NCBI GenBank assembly: GCA_964621525.1 | Contig: CAZUMS010000047.1 | Location: forward strand, 1-13,408 | Direction of reading: 5' to 3' | Origin: CAZMGV01 sp964621525 [NCBI: uncultured bacterium] | Lineage (GTDB): Bacteria; JAGRBM01 | Length of the DNA stretch: 13,408 nt | In this document: piece after piece, positions 1-6,713 of the stretch | Layout of the letters: every line of letters starts with the position of its first letter | How positions within the stretch are numbered: the first letter of the stretch is position 1 | Translations under genes and position numbers: made by a program | The notes under the pieces: model-generated | Seen by the model: only the letters and a program-made list of their open reading frames with translations | Database searches by the model: none | What the model was told of the DNA's origin: nothing

Positions 1-1157
1 GCGAGCTTGGCGAAGTCCTCGCCGCCTTTCAGCTTCGTGTAGATCTCGTCCATCCGGGCCCGGGCCTTCTGCTTGTCGGCGTCCGTCATCGGGTCGCCCA
101 TGCGGATCAGGATGTGCGCTACGTGGTACCGGGCATTCCGGTACTCAGGAAGGGTTTTAACCGCCTCGTATTTCTCATCGATCTTCTTGTCGAGCGCCGT
201 ACCCAGATGGTCGAGCGCCAGCCGCTCGGCGGCCACGTTGGGTTTCACCTCATCGGCGATCTTGAGCACTGACGGATCCTTCATCATGCCCTTTTGCCGG
301 GCATCGTGAACGACCGCATGCCGCTCGACGATGCTCTGGAGCATCTTGTCGCGCCCTTCGGGGGTCCGCGCCTCGAACTGCTGGGTATCGGGGAACTTGG
401 ATATCTCGTCCTCGAAATCCTTGAGCGTGACCTCTTTCTTTTCGCCGCCGAAGTCGATGGTGGTGACGACCGGGCCATCCCAGTTGGGGGGCGTGGACTT
501 GATCTCCCCTCTCAGCTTCTCCATGTAATCAAACACCTGCTGGCGGCCCATGGCCACCGGCACCAGTTCGCGAACCTCCTCGAACTTGACCTTCTTCTTC
601 TCCCCGTCGCGGGCGAACCACTTGCGGTCGGCATCGAAGAACCGGTGCATCTCCTCCTCGGTCGGGTGGATGTCGGTCATCCGGTGCAGCATCTCGGCCA
701 CTGCCATCATTTCGACCTGGGCGTCATACCGCTTGCGGAATGTCTCCGTGTCGTAGACACCCTGGGCCTGCGCGTACTGTCCGATCGCTTCGCGGACGAA
801 CATCTGCCCGAGGAATTCGCGGCAGAACTTCTCGTCCTGAGCGAGCTGCATCCGGAGGGCTTCGGTGCTCGACACGAGACTGCCGGCCGTCAGGCGCGGA
901 TAAACCTCGTCGATGAAAAACTGCACATCCGTACGCGTGATAACCTTCGGCCCCACGCTGGCGACGTCGTCCGGGCCAAGCTTCGGGGCGGCAGCCGCGG
1001 GCGGCTTCGAGTTCCTGATCCCGAAAAGGTAAAATGCGGCGCCCGCCAGCAGCAGAAATACCGCTACCAGCATGATGATGCCGAAATCCCGGCGCCCGCT
1101 CATGTCGAACGGATCGGTGGGCTGGCCCTGACCGGGTGTAGGATTTTCTTCAGTCAC
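1..1157 (-). CDS. Membrane-anchored SurA/PpiD-like peptidyl-prolyl cis-trans isomerase, C-terminus beyond window
   Basis: Likely a periplasmic folding chaperone and proline isomerase held by an N-terminal anchor. The window shows 385 complete residues with no stop. A short cytoplasmic tail is followed by one membrane segment (about residues 26-46), then a long charged helical region (about 60-340) of SurA/PpiD chaperone type. A parvulin (PpiC) domain opens at about residue 343 with RYHVAHILIR and runs to GGEDFAKL at the window edge, where the family continues. The GTG start at 1157 is chosen because AGAGG (1165-1169) lies 7 bases upstream and an in-frame TAA lies just beyond. It is the last visible gene of the leftward RNase HI-RmlD set, 103 bases after rmlD. 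The parvulin assignment is strong. Whether it is nearer PpiD or a lineage-specific foldase cannot be told from this part. Confidence 0.88.
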   Translation of the reverse strand, partial: MTEENPTPGQGQPTDPFDMSGRRDFGIIMLVAVFLLLAGAAFYLFGIRNSKPPAAAAPKLGPDDVASVGPKVITRTDVQFFIDEVYPRLTAGSLVSSTEALRMQLAQDEKFCREFLGQMFVREAIGQYAQAQGVYDTETFRKRYDAQVEMMAVAEMLHRMTDIHPTEEEMHRFFDADRKWFARDGEKKKVKFEEVRELVPVAMGRQQVFDYMEKLRGEIKSTPPNWDGPVVTTIDFGGEKKEVTLKDFEDEISKFPDTQQFEARTPEGRDKMLQSIVERHAVVHDARQKGMMKDPSVLKIADEVKPNVAAERLALDHLGTALDKKIDEKYEAVKTLPEYRNARYHVAHILIRMGDPMTDADKQKARARMDEIYTKLKGGEDFAKL

Positions 1158-1260
1158 GACGGTACCTCTGCTTTACCGCAGCATTGCGTGGGCCGGAGCC
1201 GTATTCAGCAAGTTGCAGGCGTGGATCATGGATAACAGGCGGCCAAAAGGGAAGGTGGCG
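1158..1260. other. Short intergenic gap between rmlD and the PPIase gene
   Basis: This 103-base gap on the leftward transcript holds the AGAGG ribosome binding site of the PPIase (1165-1169). I see no tRNA, no strong hairpin with a U-tract and no clear promoter. Read-through from rmlD is therefore plausible, but an internal promoter cannot be excluded. Confidence 0.5.
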
Positions 1261-2130
1261 TCAGGCGGGGACGGTTCCGCGCAGGTATCCGGAAAACTGT
1301 GCCTGCCAGCCGGCCGGAATGGCGTCCGGGAACAGGGAGTTCCACCGGTCGAGCGAGAGCACCGAATAAGCCGGCCGTTTCGCCGGGGCGGCGAATTCGG
1401 CTGAACCGACCGGGATGATCCGCTCCACGGCGAGCACTCCGTCCATCGCACGGTACTGTTCCACGATAAAGCTCGCGAACTCGAACCAGTTGCAGCTTCC
1501 CGATGCCGTCCAGTGCAGGATGCCGCTGACGCCGGGCCGGACTGCCAGGAGCCACAGTGCCCGGGCCAGATGCCGGCTCCAGGTGGGTGAGCCCGTCTGG
1601 TCCGACACGACCCGGAGTTCTTTCTGCGTCCGGGCGCGGGCCAGTATCTTCTGTGGAAAGTTGTTCGTCCCCGGCCCATAGACCCACGCGGTCCTCACGA
1701 CGAGAGCCTGCGGGAGCGTCTCCAGAACGGCAATCTCTCCCTCGGCCTTGCTCCGGCCATAAACAGACTGGGGGTCGCGCGGATGATCCACCGGATAGGG
1801 GATCTCCGCCCGCCCGTTGAATACGTAATCGGTGGACAGGTGCAACAGACGGGAACCGTACTCTTTTGCGCAGGCGGCCAGAATACCCGGAGCGCGGGCG
1901 TTGATCCGGTAAGCGTCGTCCTGGTGGTTCTCGCAGGCGTCCACGGCCGTATAGGCGGCGCAATTGATCACCAGATCTGGACGGTGCTCCCGGAACAGCC
2001 GAGCGGCCTGTTCCCGGTCGGAAATATCCCACTGGGCATGGGAGAACCCGGCCGCCTGAATCCCGGACGGGACCGTTCCCAGCAGGTCGCCGCCGACCTG
2101 CCCCCCGGCGCCGGTCACAAGAACCTTCAC
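1261..2130 (-). CDS. rfbD: dTDP-4-dehydrorhamnose reductase (RmlD/RfbD family)
   Basis: Reduces dTDP-4-dehydro-L-rhamnose to dTDP-L-rhamnose with NAD(P)H, the last step of the cytoplasmic pathway supplying rhamnose for surface polysaccharide. It has 289 residues, normal for the family. It is an extended short-chain dehydrogenase: TGAGGQVG nucleotide loop at 6-13, STDYVF at 99-104, catalytic YGRSK with Tyr124 and Lys128, DQTGSPTW at 177-184 and RPAYSVL at 252-258, all in the expected RmlD order. It starts with GTG at 2130, sharing GTGA with the end of the RNase HI gene, so translation is probably coupled. No rmlA, rmlB or rmlC lies in view, so the rest of the pathway must be elsewhere. A related sugar-nucleotide 4-reductase with another substrate is the main alternative. 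Confidence 0.92.
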   Translation of the reverse strand: MKVLVTGAGGQVGGDLLGTVPSGIQAAGFSHAQWDISDREQAARLFREHRPDLVINCAAYTAVDACENHQDDAYRINARAPGILAACAKEYGSRLLHLSTDYVFNGRAEIPYPVDHPRDPQSVYGRSKAEGEIAVLETLPQALVVRTAWVYGPGTNNFPQKILARARTQKELRVVSDQTGSPTWSRHLARALWLLAVRPGVSGILHWTASGSCNWFEFASFIVEQYRAMDGVLAVERIIPVGSAEFAAPAKRPAYSVLSLDRWNSLFPDAIPAGWQAQFSGYLRGTVPA

Positions 2131-2546
2131 CGGGCGGATTTACCTCTCGCTTCGTCGATCGCCCGGTTGGCGAGGGCATCCGCCTCGCTGTTCTGGGCCC
2201 GCGGCACATGCTTGAACTCGTACGACTTGAACCCGTGCAGAAGACCGGCGGCGCGGTCCCGGAGTGGCCGCAGATGCGGCATCTTCACCTTCCAGTTACC
2301 CAGGGTCTGTTCGACCACCAGCAGGCTATCGGCCCGGCAGCTGACGCCCGTCGCCCCAAGTTCCCGGGCTTTCTCGAGGGCCAGGATGAGTGCTTCGTAT
2401 TCGGCTTCGTTGTTGGTACGGCAGTCACCGAGATAGGCGGCGATTTCAGCCAGCACCCGGCCCTGCTCGTCCTTGAGAACTGCGCCCGCACCTGCCGGTC
2501 CCGGATTCCCCTTGGCCGCACCATCGCAAAATAAAACGATTTTCAT
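2127..2546 (-). CDS. rnhA: Ribonuclease HI family protein
   Basis: Predicted to cleave the RNA strand of RNA-DNA hybrids with metal ions. The 139-residue protein shows all four acidic positions of the RNase HI fold: Asp8 in LFCDGAAKGNPGPAG, Glu47 in TNNEAEY, Asp73 in RADSLLVV and Asp123 in HVPRAQNSEADALAN. It is shorter than the 155-residue Escherichia coli enzyme and seems to lack its basic protrusion, resembling the compact archaeal and Gram-positive type. The ATG at 2546 is chosen over upstream in-frame starts because GGAG (2552-2555) lies 5 bases before it and the RNase H fold begins at once with MKIVLFCDG. First gene of the leftward set, overlapping rmlD by 4 bases. The symbol denotes the family; a reverse-transcriptase-like RNase H homologue with another role is possible. 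Confidence 0.9.
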   Translation of the reverse strand: MKIVLFCDGAAKGNPGPAGAGAVLKDEQGRVLAEIAAYLGDCRTNNEAEYEALILALEKARELGATGVSCRADSLLVVEQTLGNWKVKMPHLRPLRDRAAGLLHGFKSYEFKHVPRAQNSEADALANRAIDEARGKSAR

Positions 2547-2611
2547 CGGGACTCCGCCTGCAATCGTGCAGCTGCTTGAACCTGTCATCAGTGTGTTTAA
2601 AGATTTGCTCC
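2547..2611. promoter_or_regulatory. Divergent promoter region between rnhA and the ABC operon
   Basis: These 65 bases must carry the start signals of both operons. On the plus strand TTGAAC (2576-2581) and AAAGAT (2599-2604) are 17 bases apart, a weak sigma70-like pair. The -10-like element ends 7 bases before the ATG at 2612, so transcription would begin almost at the start codon. On the minus strand I see the GGAG ribosome binding site of rnhA but no convincing promoter hexamers. Confidence 0.4.
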
Positions 2612-3409
2612 ATGCTCGGCAAGTGGTCGCGATTTCTGGTGCTGATAACAGCACTGGCCCTGATGGCCGGCTCCGTGCTCGCCAACCGTAAGATTGACGA
2701 GACCTATTTCAGCGAACCGCCGGTCCTGAACTTCCTGCCCAAACCGGAAATCGTCCGGTACCTGACCCTGGGATATGACAAGGCCGTAGGGGGCCTTCTC
2801 TTCATCGGCATGCTTGGCAATATCACCTGGCAGCAGGAGCCACCCGAGTACAGCCGGTGGCTCTACAACACTTCGCGCACCATCAACTACCTCGACCCGA
2901 AGTTCTTTGGCCCCTACCAGCTCGCGGCCTATGCCCTGCGGCCCCAAGGCCCCGAAGGCGAGGATATGGCGATTGAGATCATGAGCCGGGCCTCGGAAAT
3001 CTATGAAGGATGGGAACCCCTCCTCATGGTTTCGATGATCTACCTGATGGACAAGAAAGACCGGGAAATGGCCGCTAAATGGATGGCGCTTGCCGCCAAA
3101 CGGAAAGATGCGCCGCCCGCCGCCGCACGGATCGCCGCCGGGATCCTGCACGATTCCGACCCGCACGCCGCGCTCGAGCTGTTCCTGGAAAGTTTCTGCA
3201 TCGCGCCGATTCCGCAGCGCAAGGTCATCCTGCTGCGGGATTTCATGGCTTACTACCGGGAAACCGCACTGACTCCCGCCGAAAAGAAAGCCTACCTTGA
3301 GGAATTCGTCACAAAACTTGAAGCGCCTGCCTGCGCTCCCTCGGCCGGCGAACCCGACTGGATCACCGACGAACTCAGGGAAGAAGTCCGGAGATTTATC
3401 CAGCCATGA
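2612..3409 (+). CDS. Membrane-anchored helical/TPR-like protein of an ABC transporter operon
   Basis: I do not recognise a named family with certainty. The 265-residue product starts with a basic stretch and a hydrophobic segment (about residues 7-24, FLVLITALALMAGSVLA), either a signal peptide or a single anchor, so most of it should lie outside the cytoplasm. The rest is soluble and mostly helical with Ala/Leu-rich paired-helix character (about 115-235), as in divergent tetratricopeptide repeats; NYLDPKFFGPYQLAAYAL (92-109) looks like such a helix pair. The ATG at 2612 is preferred to in-frame TTG 2576 or GTG 2591 because the export signal follows it directly. No Shine-Dalgarno is seen. It overlaps the ABC ATPase gene by ATGA, so it is probably a partner of that transporter. 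I infer a scaffold or substrate-handling role. Confidence 0.75.
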   Translation: MLGKWSRFLVLITALALMAGSVLANRKIDETYFSEPPVLNFLPKPEIVRYLTLGYDKAVGGLLFIGMLGNITWQQEPPEYSRWLYNTSRTINYLDPKFFGPYQLAAYALRPQGPEGEDMAIEIMSRASEIYEGWEPLLMVSMIYLMDKKDREMAAKWMALAAKRKDAPPAAARIAAGILHDSDPHAALELFLESFCIAPIPQRKVILLRDFMAYYRETALTPAEKKAYLEEFVTKLEAPACAPSAGEPDWITDELREEVRRFIQP

Positions 3410-4362
3410 GCGAAAACCCGGTCATTCAGGTGGAAGGCCTCTCCAAGATATTCCGGATCGGTTTCTGGATGAAACCGAAATCTGCGCTCAATAACGTCAG
3501 TTTTTCGGTCCATAAGGGTGAATGCGTGGGTTTCCTCGGACCCAACGGTGCAGGCAAGACCACCACGCTGAAGTGCATCCTGGGACTGCTCGCCTACGAG
3601 CACGGCCGGATCCAGATCATGGGCAGGGATGCCCATGAAGCCGCGGCCCGGGCCTCCGTGGGCTTCATGCCGGACAACCCTTACTTCTACGACCACCTGA
3701 AGGGCGAGGAGTTTCTGGATTTCATCGGCAGACTCCACTCGCTGCCCGCCGCCGTCCGCCGCCGGAAGATCGACGAACTGCTGGAGCTCGTGGGACTCTC
3801 CCATGCCCGCAAACTCGAGCTACGGAAGTATTCCAAGGGGATGCTCCAGCGGATCGGCATCGCCCAGTGCCTGATCAACGATCCGGAGATCGCCATCTTC
3901 GACGAGCCCATGGAGGGCCTCGATCCCATCGGCCGCAAGGAAGTGCGCGACCTGCTCCGCCGCCTGAACCGTGAGCAGGGGAAAACGGTGTTCTTTAGTA
4001 CCCATATTCTCCCCGATATCGAGGTGATCTGCGACCGGGTGATCATCATTGCAGGCGGCGAACTGCAGGGAGCGGGGCTCCTGTCCGACCTCCTGCCACC
4101 GGGCATCCATTCCTGGGAAGTCTGCTTCCGGAGCGAGGCCGAGGCGGCTGCCCGCAAAGCCGTTCCGGAGGCACATCCGGACCCGGCCTCCCGGAACCAC
4201 TGGCTGGCAACCGTGACCGACAGCCAGCAACTCCAGAAGGCACTGGCCTCGATCCAGGAGACACCCGGGGTCGAGATCGTCTCGGTCACCCCCCAGAGGC
4301 GCCATATCGAGGACCTGTTCTACGAAAAATTCGGTTCCGCAAAGCAGGAGGCAGTCAAATGA
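3406..4362 (+). CDS. ABC-2 type transporter ATP-binding protein
   Basis: Cytoplasmic ATPase powering the permease encoded next. The 318 residues hold a complete nucleotide-binding domain: Walker A GPNGAGKTT (45-53), signature YSKGM (142-146) in place of the usual LSGGQ, Walker B with IAIFDEP (162-168, Asp166 and Glu167), D-loop GLDP (171-174) and switch His200 in STH. The domain is of the CcmA/NosF/GldA class that drives ABC-2 exporters, where a YSKGM-like signature is common. Residues from about 228 form a C-terminal extension of unknown role. Its ATG overlaps the end of the preceding gene (ATGA, 3406-3409) and its own stop overlaps the permease start (4359-4362), so the three products are probably made in balance. 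The substrate is unknown. Confidence 0.95.
   Translation: MSENPVIQVEGLSKIFRIGFWMKPKSALNNVSFSVHKGECVGFLGPNGAGKTTTLKCILGLLAYEHGRIQIMGRDAHEAAARASVGFMPDNPYFYDHLKGEEFLDFIGRLHSLPAAVRRRKIDELLELVGLSHARKLELRKYSKGMLQRIGIAQCLINDPEIAIFDEPMEGLDPIGRKEVRDLLRRLNREQGKTVFFSTHILPDIEVICDRVIIIAGGELQGAGLLSDLLPPGIHSWEVCFRSEAEAAARKAVPEAHPDPASRNHWLATVTDSQQLQKALASIQETPGVEIVSVTPQRRHIEDLFYEKFGSAKQEAVK
4346..4351 (+). promoter_or_regulatory. Strong ribosome binding site of the ABC permease
   Basis: AGGAGG lies 7 bases before the ATG at 4359, inside the end of the ATPase gene. It is among the best Shine-Dalgarno sequences in the window. It fixes the first of two adjacent ATG codons (4359 and 4362) as the likely start and should add direct initiation to the ATGA coupling. 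Confidence 0.75.
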
Positions 4363-5132
4363 TGGGCCGCATCTGGGCAATCGCTCTCAATACCCTCCGG
4401 GAGCTCGTGCGGGACCGGGTGCTTGCCGTGTCCTTCTTCTTCGGCGTCGCCATCACGGTCTTCTCCGGCTTTGTCGCGGCCAAGACCCCGCTGAACTGGG
4501 GCGAGATCGTGATGAACGTGAGCCTGGGCGGGATCAATATCTCGCTCGTCTTTATCACGATCATCATGACGGTGAACCTGCTCGCCAAGGAGATCGAGAA
4601 AAAGACCGTTTTCACGGTGCTGACCAAGCCGGTCCGGCGTGCCGAGTTTATCTTCGGGAAGTTCACCGGAATGCTCATGACGCTCGCCATCGCGCTCGTC
4701 ATCATGATGCTGGTCGTCATGTGGCTGTGTACGAAATCAGCCTGGCCGCTGGGTCCGGTATTCTTTCCCGCCATCCTCAGCATCTACGGGGAGCTGATTG
4801 TCGTGGCTGCGGTCGCCATGTTCTTCTCGTCCTTTTCCACGCCGTACGTGTCGGGACTGCTCACCCTGGCGGTCTGGACCTGCGGGACGCTCGCCGGGGT
4901 CCTGAGGAAGATGGCCAATGTCGAGGAAATGACCGCGGATACCCTCAAGGTAATCCGGACCATCTACCTGCTGCTTCCGGACTTCTCGCGCCTCAACCTG
5001 AAGGACCGGGTCGCCTACAACCTGCCGCCGCCTTCGGACTATTACCTCTATGCACCGCTGTTCGTGCTGGCCTGGTCGGGATCGCTGCTCCTGCTGGCAG
5101 TCGTCCTGTTCGACCGGCGCGACCTCAAGTAG
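4359..5132 (+). CDS. ABC-2 type transporter permease (NosY-like)
   Basis: Membrane subunit of the exporter. The 257-residue protein has about six hydrophobic segments: near 21-40, 55-76, 104-124, 136-157, 163-180 and 231-250. Between the second and third is the motif KEIEKKTVFTVLTKPVRRAE (77-96) followed by the FGK motif, the conserved cytoplasmic loop of NosY-like ABC-2 permeases that contacts the ATPase. The N-terminal helix with NTLRELVRDRVL is also typical of this group. It is the last gene of the rightward operon and ends only 3 bases before the convergent OmpA-like gene. The transported molecule cannot be deduced. No periplasmic binding protein is encoded, which suits export rather than uptake. 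Confidence 0.93.
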   Translation: MMGRIWAIALNTLRELVRDRVLAVSFFFGVAITVFSGFVAAKTPLNWGEIVMNVSLGGINISLVFITIIMTVNLLAKEIEKKTVFTVLTKPVRRAEFIFGKFTGMLMTLAIALVIMMLVVMWLCTKSAWPLGPVFFPAILSIYGELIVVAAVAMFFSSFSTPYVSGLLTLAVWTCGTLAGVLRKMANVEEMTADTLKVIRTIYLLLPDFSRLNLKDRVAYNLPPPSDYYLYAPLFVLAWSGSLLLLAVVLFDRRDLK

Positions 5133-5135
5133 GCA

Positions 5136-5984
5136 TCAGGGAACGAAAATCAGTTCGAACCCGACCGCGCGGGTCCCGAGCGCCGGGTCCAGCGGCTTGT
5201 CGTCCACAGTCAGTTTCGCAGGATCGATCCCGCGCCCCACGAGGTAGTTCTTGACGCTGACGGCTCGCCGCGAGGCGTTCCGCCGGCTCAGTTCCGGATT
5301 TGCCGCCTCGTCCGAATTGGCGCGGATGATAACCCGGAGAATCCGCTCACGGCGCATGATCAGGGTCGCCAGCCGGTCGAGGATGCCGGACGCCTGAGGA
5401 GACAGGGTCGTCTGCCCCTCGCCGAACAGGACAACTTCCTTCAGGGGCTGGATCTTGAGCTGCGCGGAGTTGTACCCGGCATCGGCCGCCAGGGTCTCGT
5501 AGAGAATCGCGGCAGGCTGGACCTGGGGGGCAGCAGCGGCCGCAGGAGATTCGTCCGCAGGTACCGGCTCTGCACCCGGCTCCGGAGACTTCGCCGTTTC
5601 CACCGGTGCCGCGGCCGCCACCGGATTCAGCTTCAGCGTCAGCCTGGCCCGGCGCTTTTCTTTCACGTTCACGTTGTAGAGACCGGTAATGAATCCATCC
5701 GCACTGATTCTGAGCTTGTAATCACCTGGTGTCAGCGTGACGATAAAGGAGCCCGTGGACGGGTCCACCGGAACGATCCGGGCACCTGCACTGCTGGCGG
5801 AAGATTCGATCTGGAGCCGGGCTCCCGGAATCGGCTGCTCCGTGCCGCCGTGGAGAACCTGACCGGTCAGTTCACCCGTGGCGGCCGGCTCCTGTGCAGA
5901 TGGGGGAGTTGCCGCGGCATCTTCCGCCCGGACAGCCGCCGGAACCGCCAGAAACACCGCCGCTGCAGCAAGCCACCGGTTCAT
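5136..5984 (-). CDS. Exported protein with carboxypeptidase-regulatory-like and OmpA-like domains
   Basis: A 282-residue secreted protein. A clear signal peptide (1-20, ending AVRA) is followed by a beta-sandwich of carboxypeptidase regulatory-like type (about 38-120; GELTGQVLHGG, then PGDYKLRISADGF). An Ala/Pro-rich linker spans 121-160 and an OmpA/Pal-like C-terminal domain about 178-282. In the last, VVLFGEGQTTLSPQASGILD and RAVSVKNYLVGRGIDPAKL match the family, but the usual GHTD-type motif is RANSDE (221-226) and about four extra residues separate LS from the RA helix. Peptidoglycan binding may thus be altered. Start: ATG at 5984 with GGAGG 6 bases upstream. It overlaps the nitroreductase gene by ATGA. 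Probably periplasmic, linking the outer membrane or another partner to the wall; the exact role is unknown. Confidence 0.88.
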   Translation of the reverse strand: MNRWLAAAAVFLAVPAAVRAEDAAATPPSAQEPAATGELTGQVLHGGTEQPIPGARLQIESSASSAGARIVPVDPSTGSFIVTLTPGDYKLRISADGFITGLYNVNVKEKRRARLTLKLNPVAAAAPVETAKSPEPGAEPVPADESPAAAAAPQVQPAAILYETLAADAGYNSAQLKIQPLKEVVLFGEGQTTLSPQASGILDRLATLIMRRERILRVIIRANSDEAANPELSRRNASRRAVSVKNYLVGRGIDPAKLTVDDKPLDPALGTRAVGFELIFVP

Positions 5985-6622
5985 CTTCTTCCTCCACGAA
6001 AACGGTTCCGGCTCACCATCCTGGCGGATGCGTCCTCCGTCCTGCGGTCGAGCCGTTCCCTGAAACGGTGATAATACTCGTTGAAATCCCGGATAACAGC
6101 AATTCCCATGATCTCCTGGCCGCTCACTCCGGGATACCCGAGGCAAAGCGCAGACACGGGGCGCCACTGACGGGGCGCCATGAGAACCCGCTGGACTCCG
6201 TCGGCATCGAACCCGAGCACCGGACACGAGCCGACGCCCTGAACCTGTGCGGCCAGAGCGACCCGCTCCAGTCCCTGCACGAGATCGAAGCGGTCCGGAT
6301 CGATGGAGCGGATCGTGCCGACGAGGGTTCGCCGGGCCAGGGCGACGGCGATTACCGGGGCCGTCCGGACCCAGAAGTTCACCCGGTTCAGTCCCTTGCA
6401 CAGGGTCTCCTGCAACGGCTCCAGGACTTCCCTGTCCGTGACAAAGACGGTGTGCTGGTGAGCGGCATTGCCGGTCCGGGCCCCGAGCCTCGCTGCATAC
6501 TCCAGAGTCTCCAGCACTGGTTCCGGAAGCGGATCCCGCCTGAAAGTACGCATCAGGGTACGGTCGGACCAGAGACCCAGCAGGGAAGCTGCCGGGCCAT
6601 TATCGAGGGAATCCGGATCCAT
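5981..6622 (-). CDS. Nitroreductase-family protein
   Basis: Likely a cytoplasmic FMN-dependent oxidoreductase using NAD(P)H. The 213-residue protein has the landmarks of the family in order: an N-terminal helix with DRTLMRTF (20-27, for the usual RRSxRxF that touches FMN phosphate), AARLGARTGNAAHQHTVFV (43-61, for the usual SSGNxQPW region), APVIAVALA (88-96), GLERVALAAQVQGVGSC (117-133) and RPVSALCLGYP (154-164). The first two motifs are degenerate, so substrate or cofactor use may differ. The tail is Arg-rich. The ATG at 6622 has no Shine-Dalgarno but sits 6 bases after a CAGAAT hexamer, suggesting a leaderless mRNA. The 4-base overlap with the OmpA-like gene is an unusual partnership. Family is fairly sure, function not. 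Confidence 0.8.
   Translation of the reverse strand: MDPDSLDNGPAASLLGLWSDRTLMRTFRRDPLPEPVLETLEYAARLGARTGNAAHQHTVFVTDREVLEPLQETLCKGLNRVNFWVRTAPVIAVALARRTLVGTIRSIDPDRFDLVQGLERVALAAQVQGVGSCPVLGFDADGVQRVLMAPRQWRPVSALCLGYPGVSGQEIMGIAVIRDFNEYYHRFRERLDRRTEDASARMVSRNRFRGGRR
5991..5995 (-). promoter_or_regulatory. Ribosome binding site deciding the OmpA-like start
   Basis: GGAGG on the minus strand lies 6 bases before the ATG at 5984, within the end of the nitroreductase gene. The reading frame is open much further upstream to 6401, but this site and the signal peptide that follows the ATG show where translation begins. Confidence 0.75.
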
Positions 6623-6713
6623 GAAGCCATTCTGGCCAAACGGCCCGGTGGCGGCAATAAGCAGGAAGACCCATGGGGCTGCATCTCGCGCCGGAACCCG
6701 CCAGAATGGAGGG
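6623..6713. promoter_or_regulatory. Divergent promoter region with a 10-base inverted repeat
   Basis: These 91 bases separate the nitroreductase and TgpA starts. CCATTCTGGC (6627-6636) and GCCAGAATGG (6700-6709) are a perfect inverted repeat. Within each arm CAGAAT reads toward its own gene and ends 6 bases before the start codon. For the leftward gene a TTGCCG-17-CAGAAT pair (6652-6657 and 6629-6634) matches a sigma70 promoter at 4 of 6 bases in each hexamer. For the rightward gene the -35 position (6679-6684, CTGCAT) is poor. Confidence 0.5.

Noticed and set aside
294-1235. Long plus-strand open frame of 313 codons
   Set aside because: It lies opposite the parvulin-type gene, whose minus-strand reading has clear family motifs, an anchor and a ribosome binding site; the plus frame is a GC-driven shadow with no recognisable domain.
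1226-2209. Minus-strand open frame of 327 codons
   Set aside because: Out of frame with rmlD, rich in Arg, Gly and Pro, and without motifs; rmlD explains the same bases.
5985-6401. Upstream extension of the OmpA-like frame
   Set aside because: It overlaps the nitroreductase coding region in another frame; the signal peptide and GGAGG site place the start at 5984.
6468-6713. N-terminal extension of TgpA from 6468 or ATG 6621
   Set aside because: From 6468 it runs inside the nitroreductase gene; from 6621 the codons (ATA, AGG, TCT, several GGA and GCA) are unlike the rest of the gene. ATG 6621 stays a fallback.
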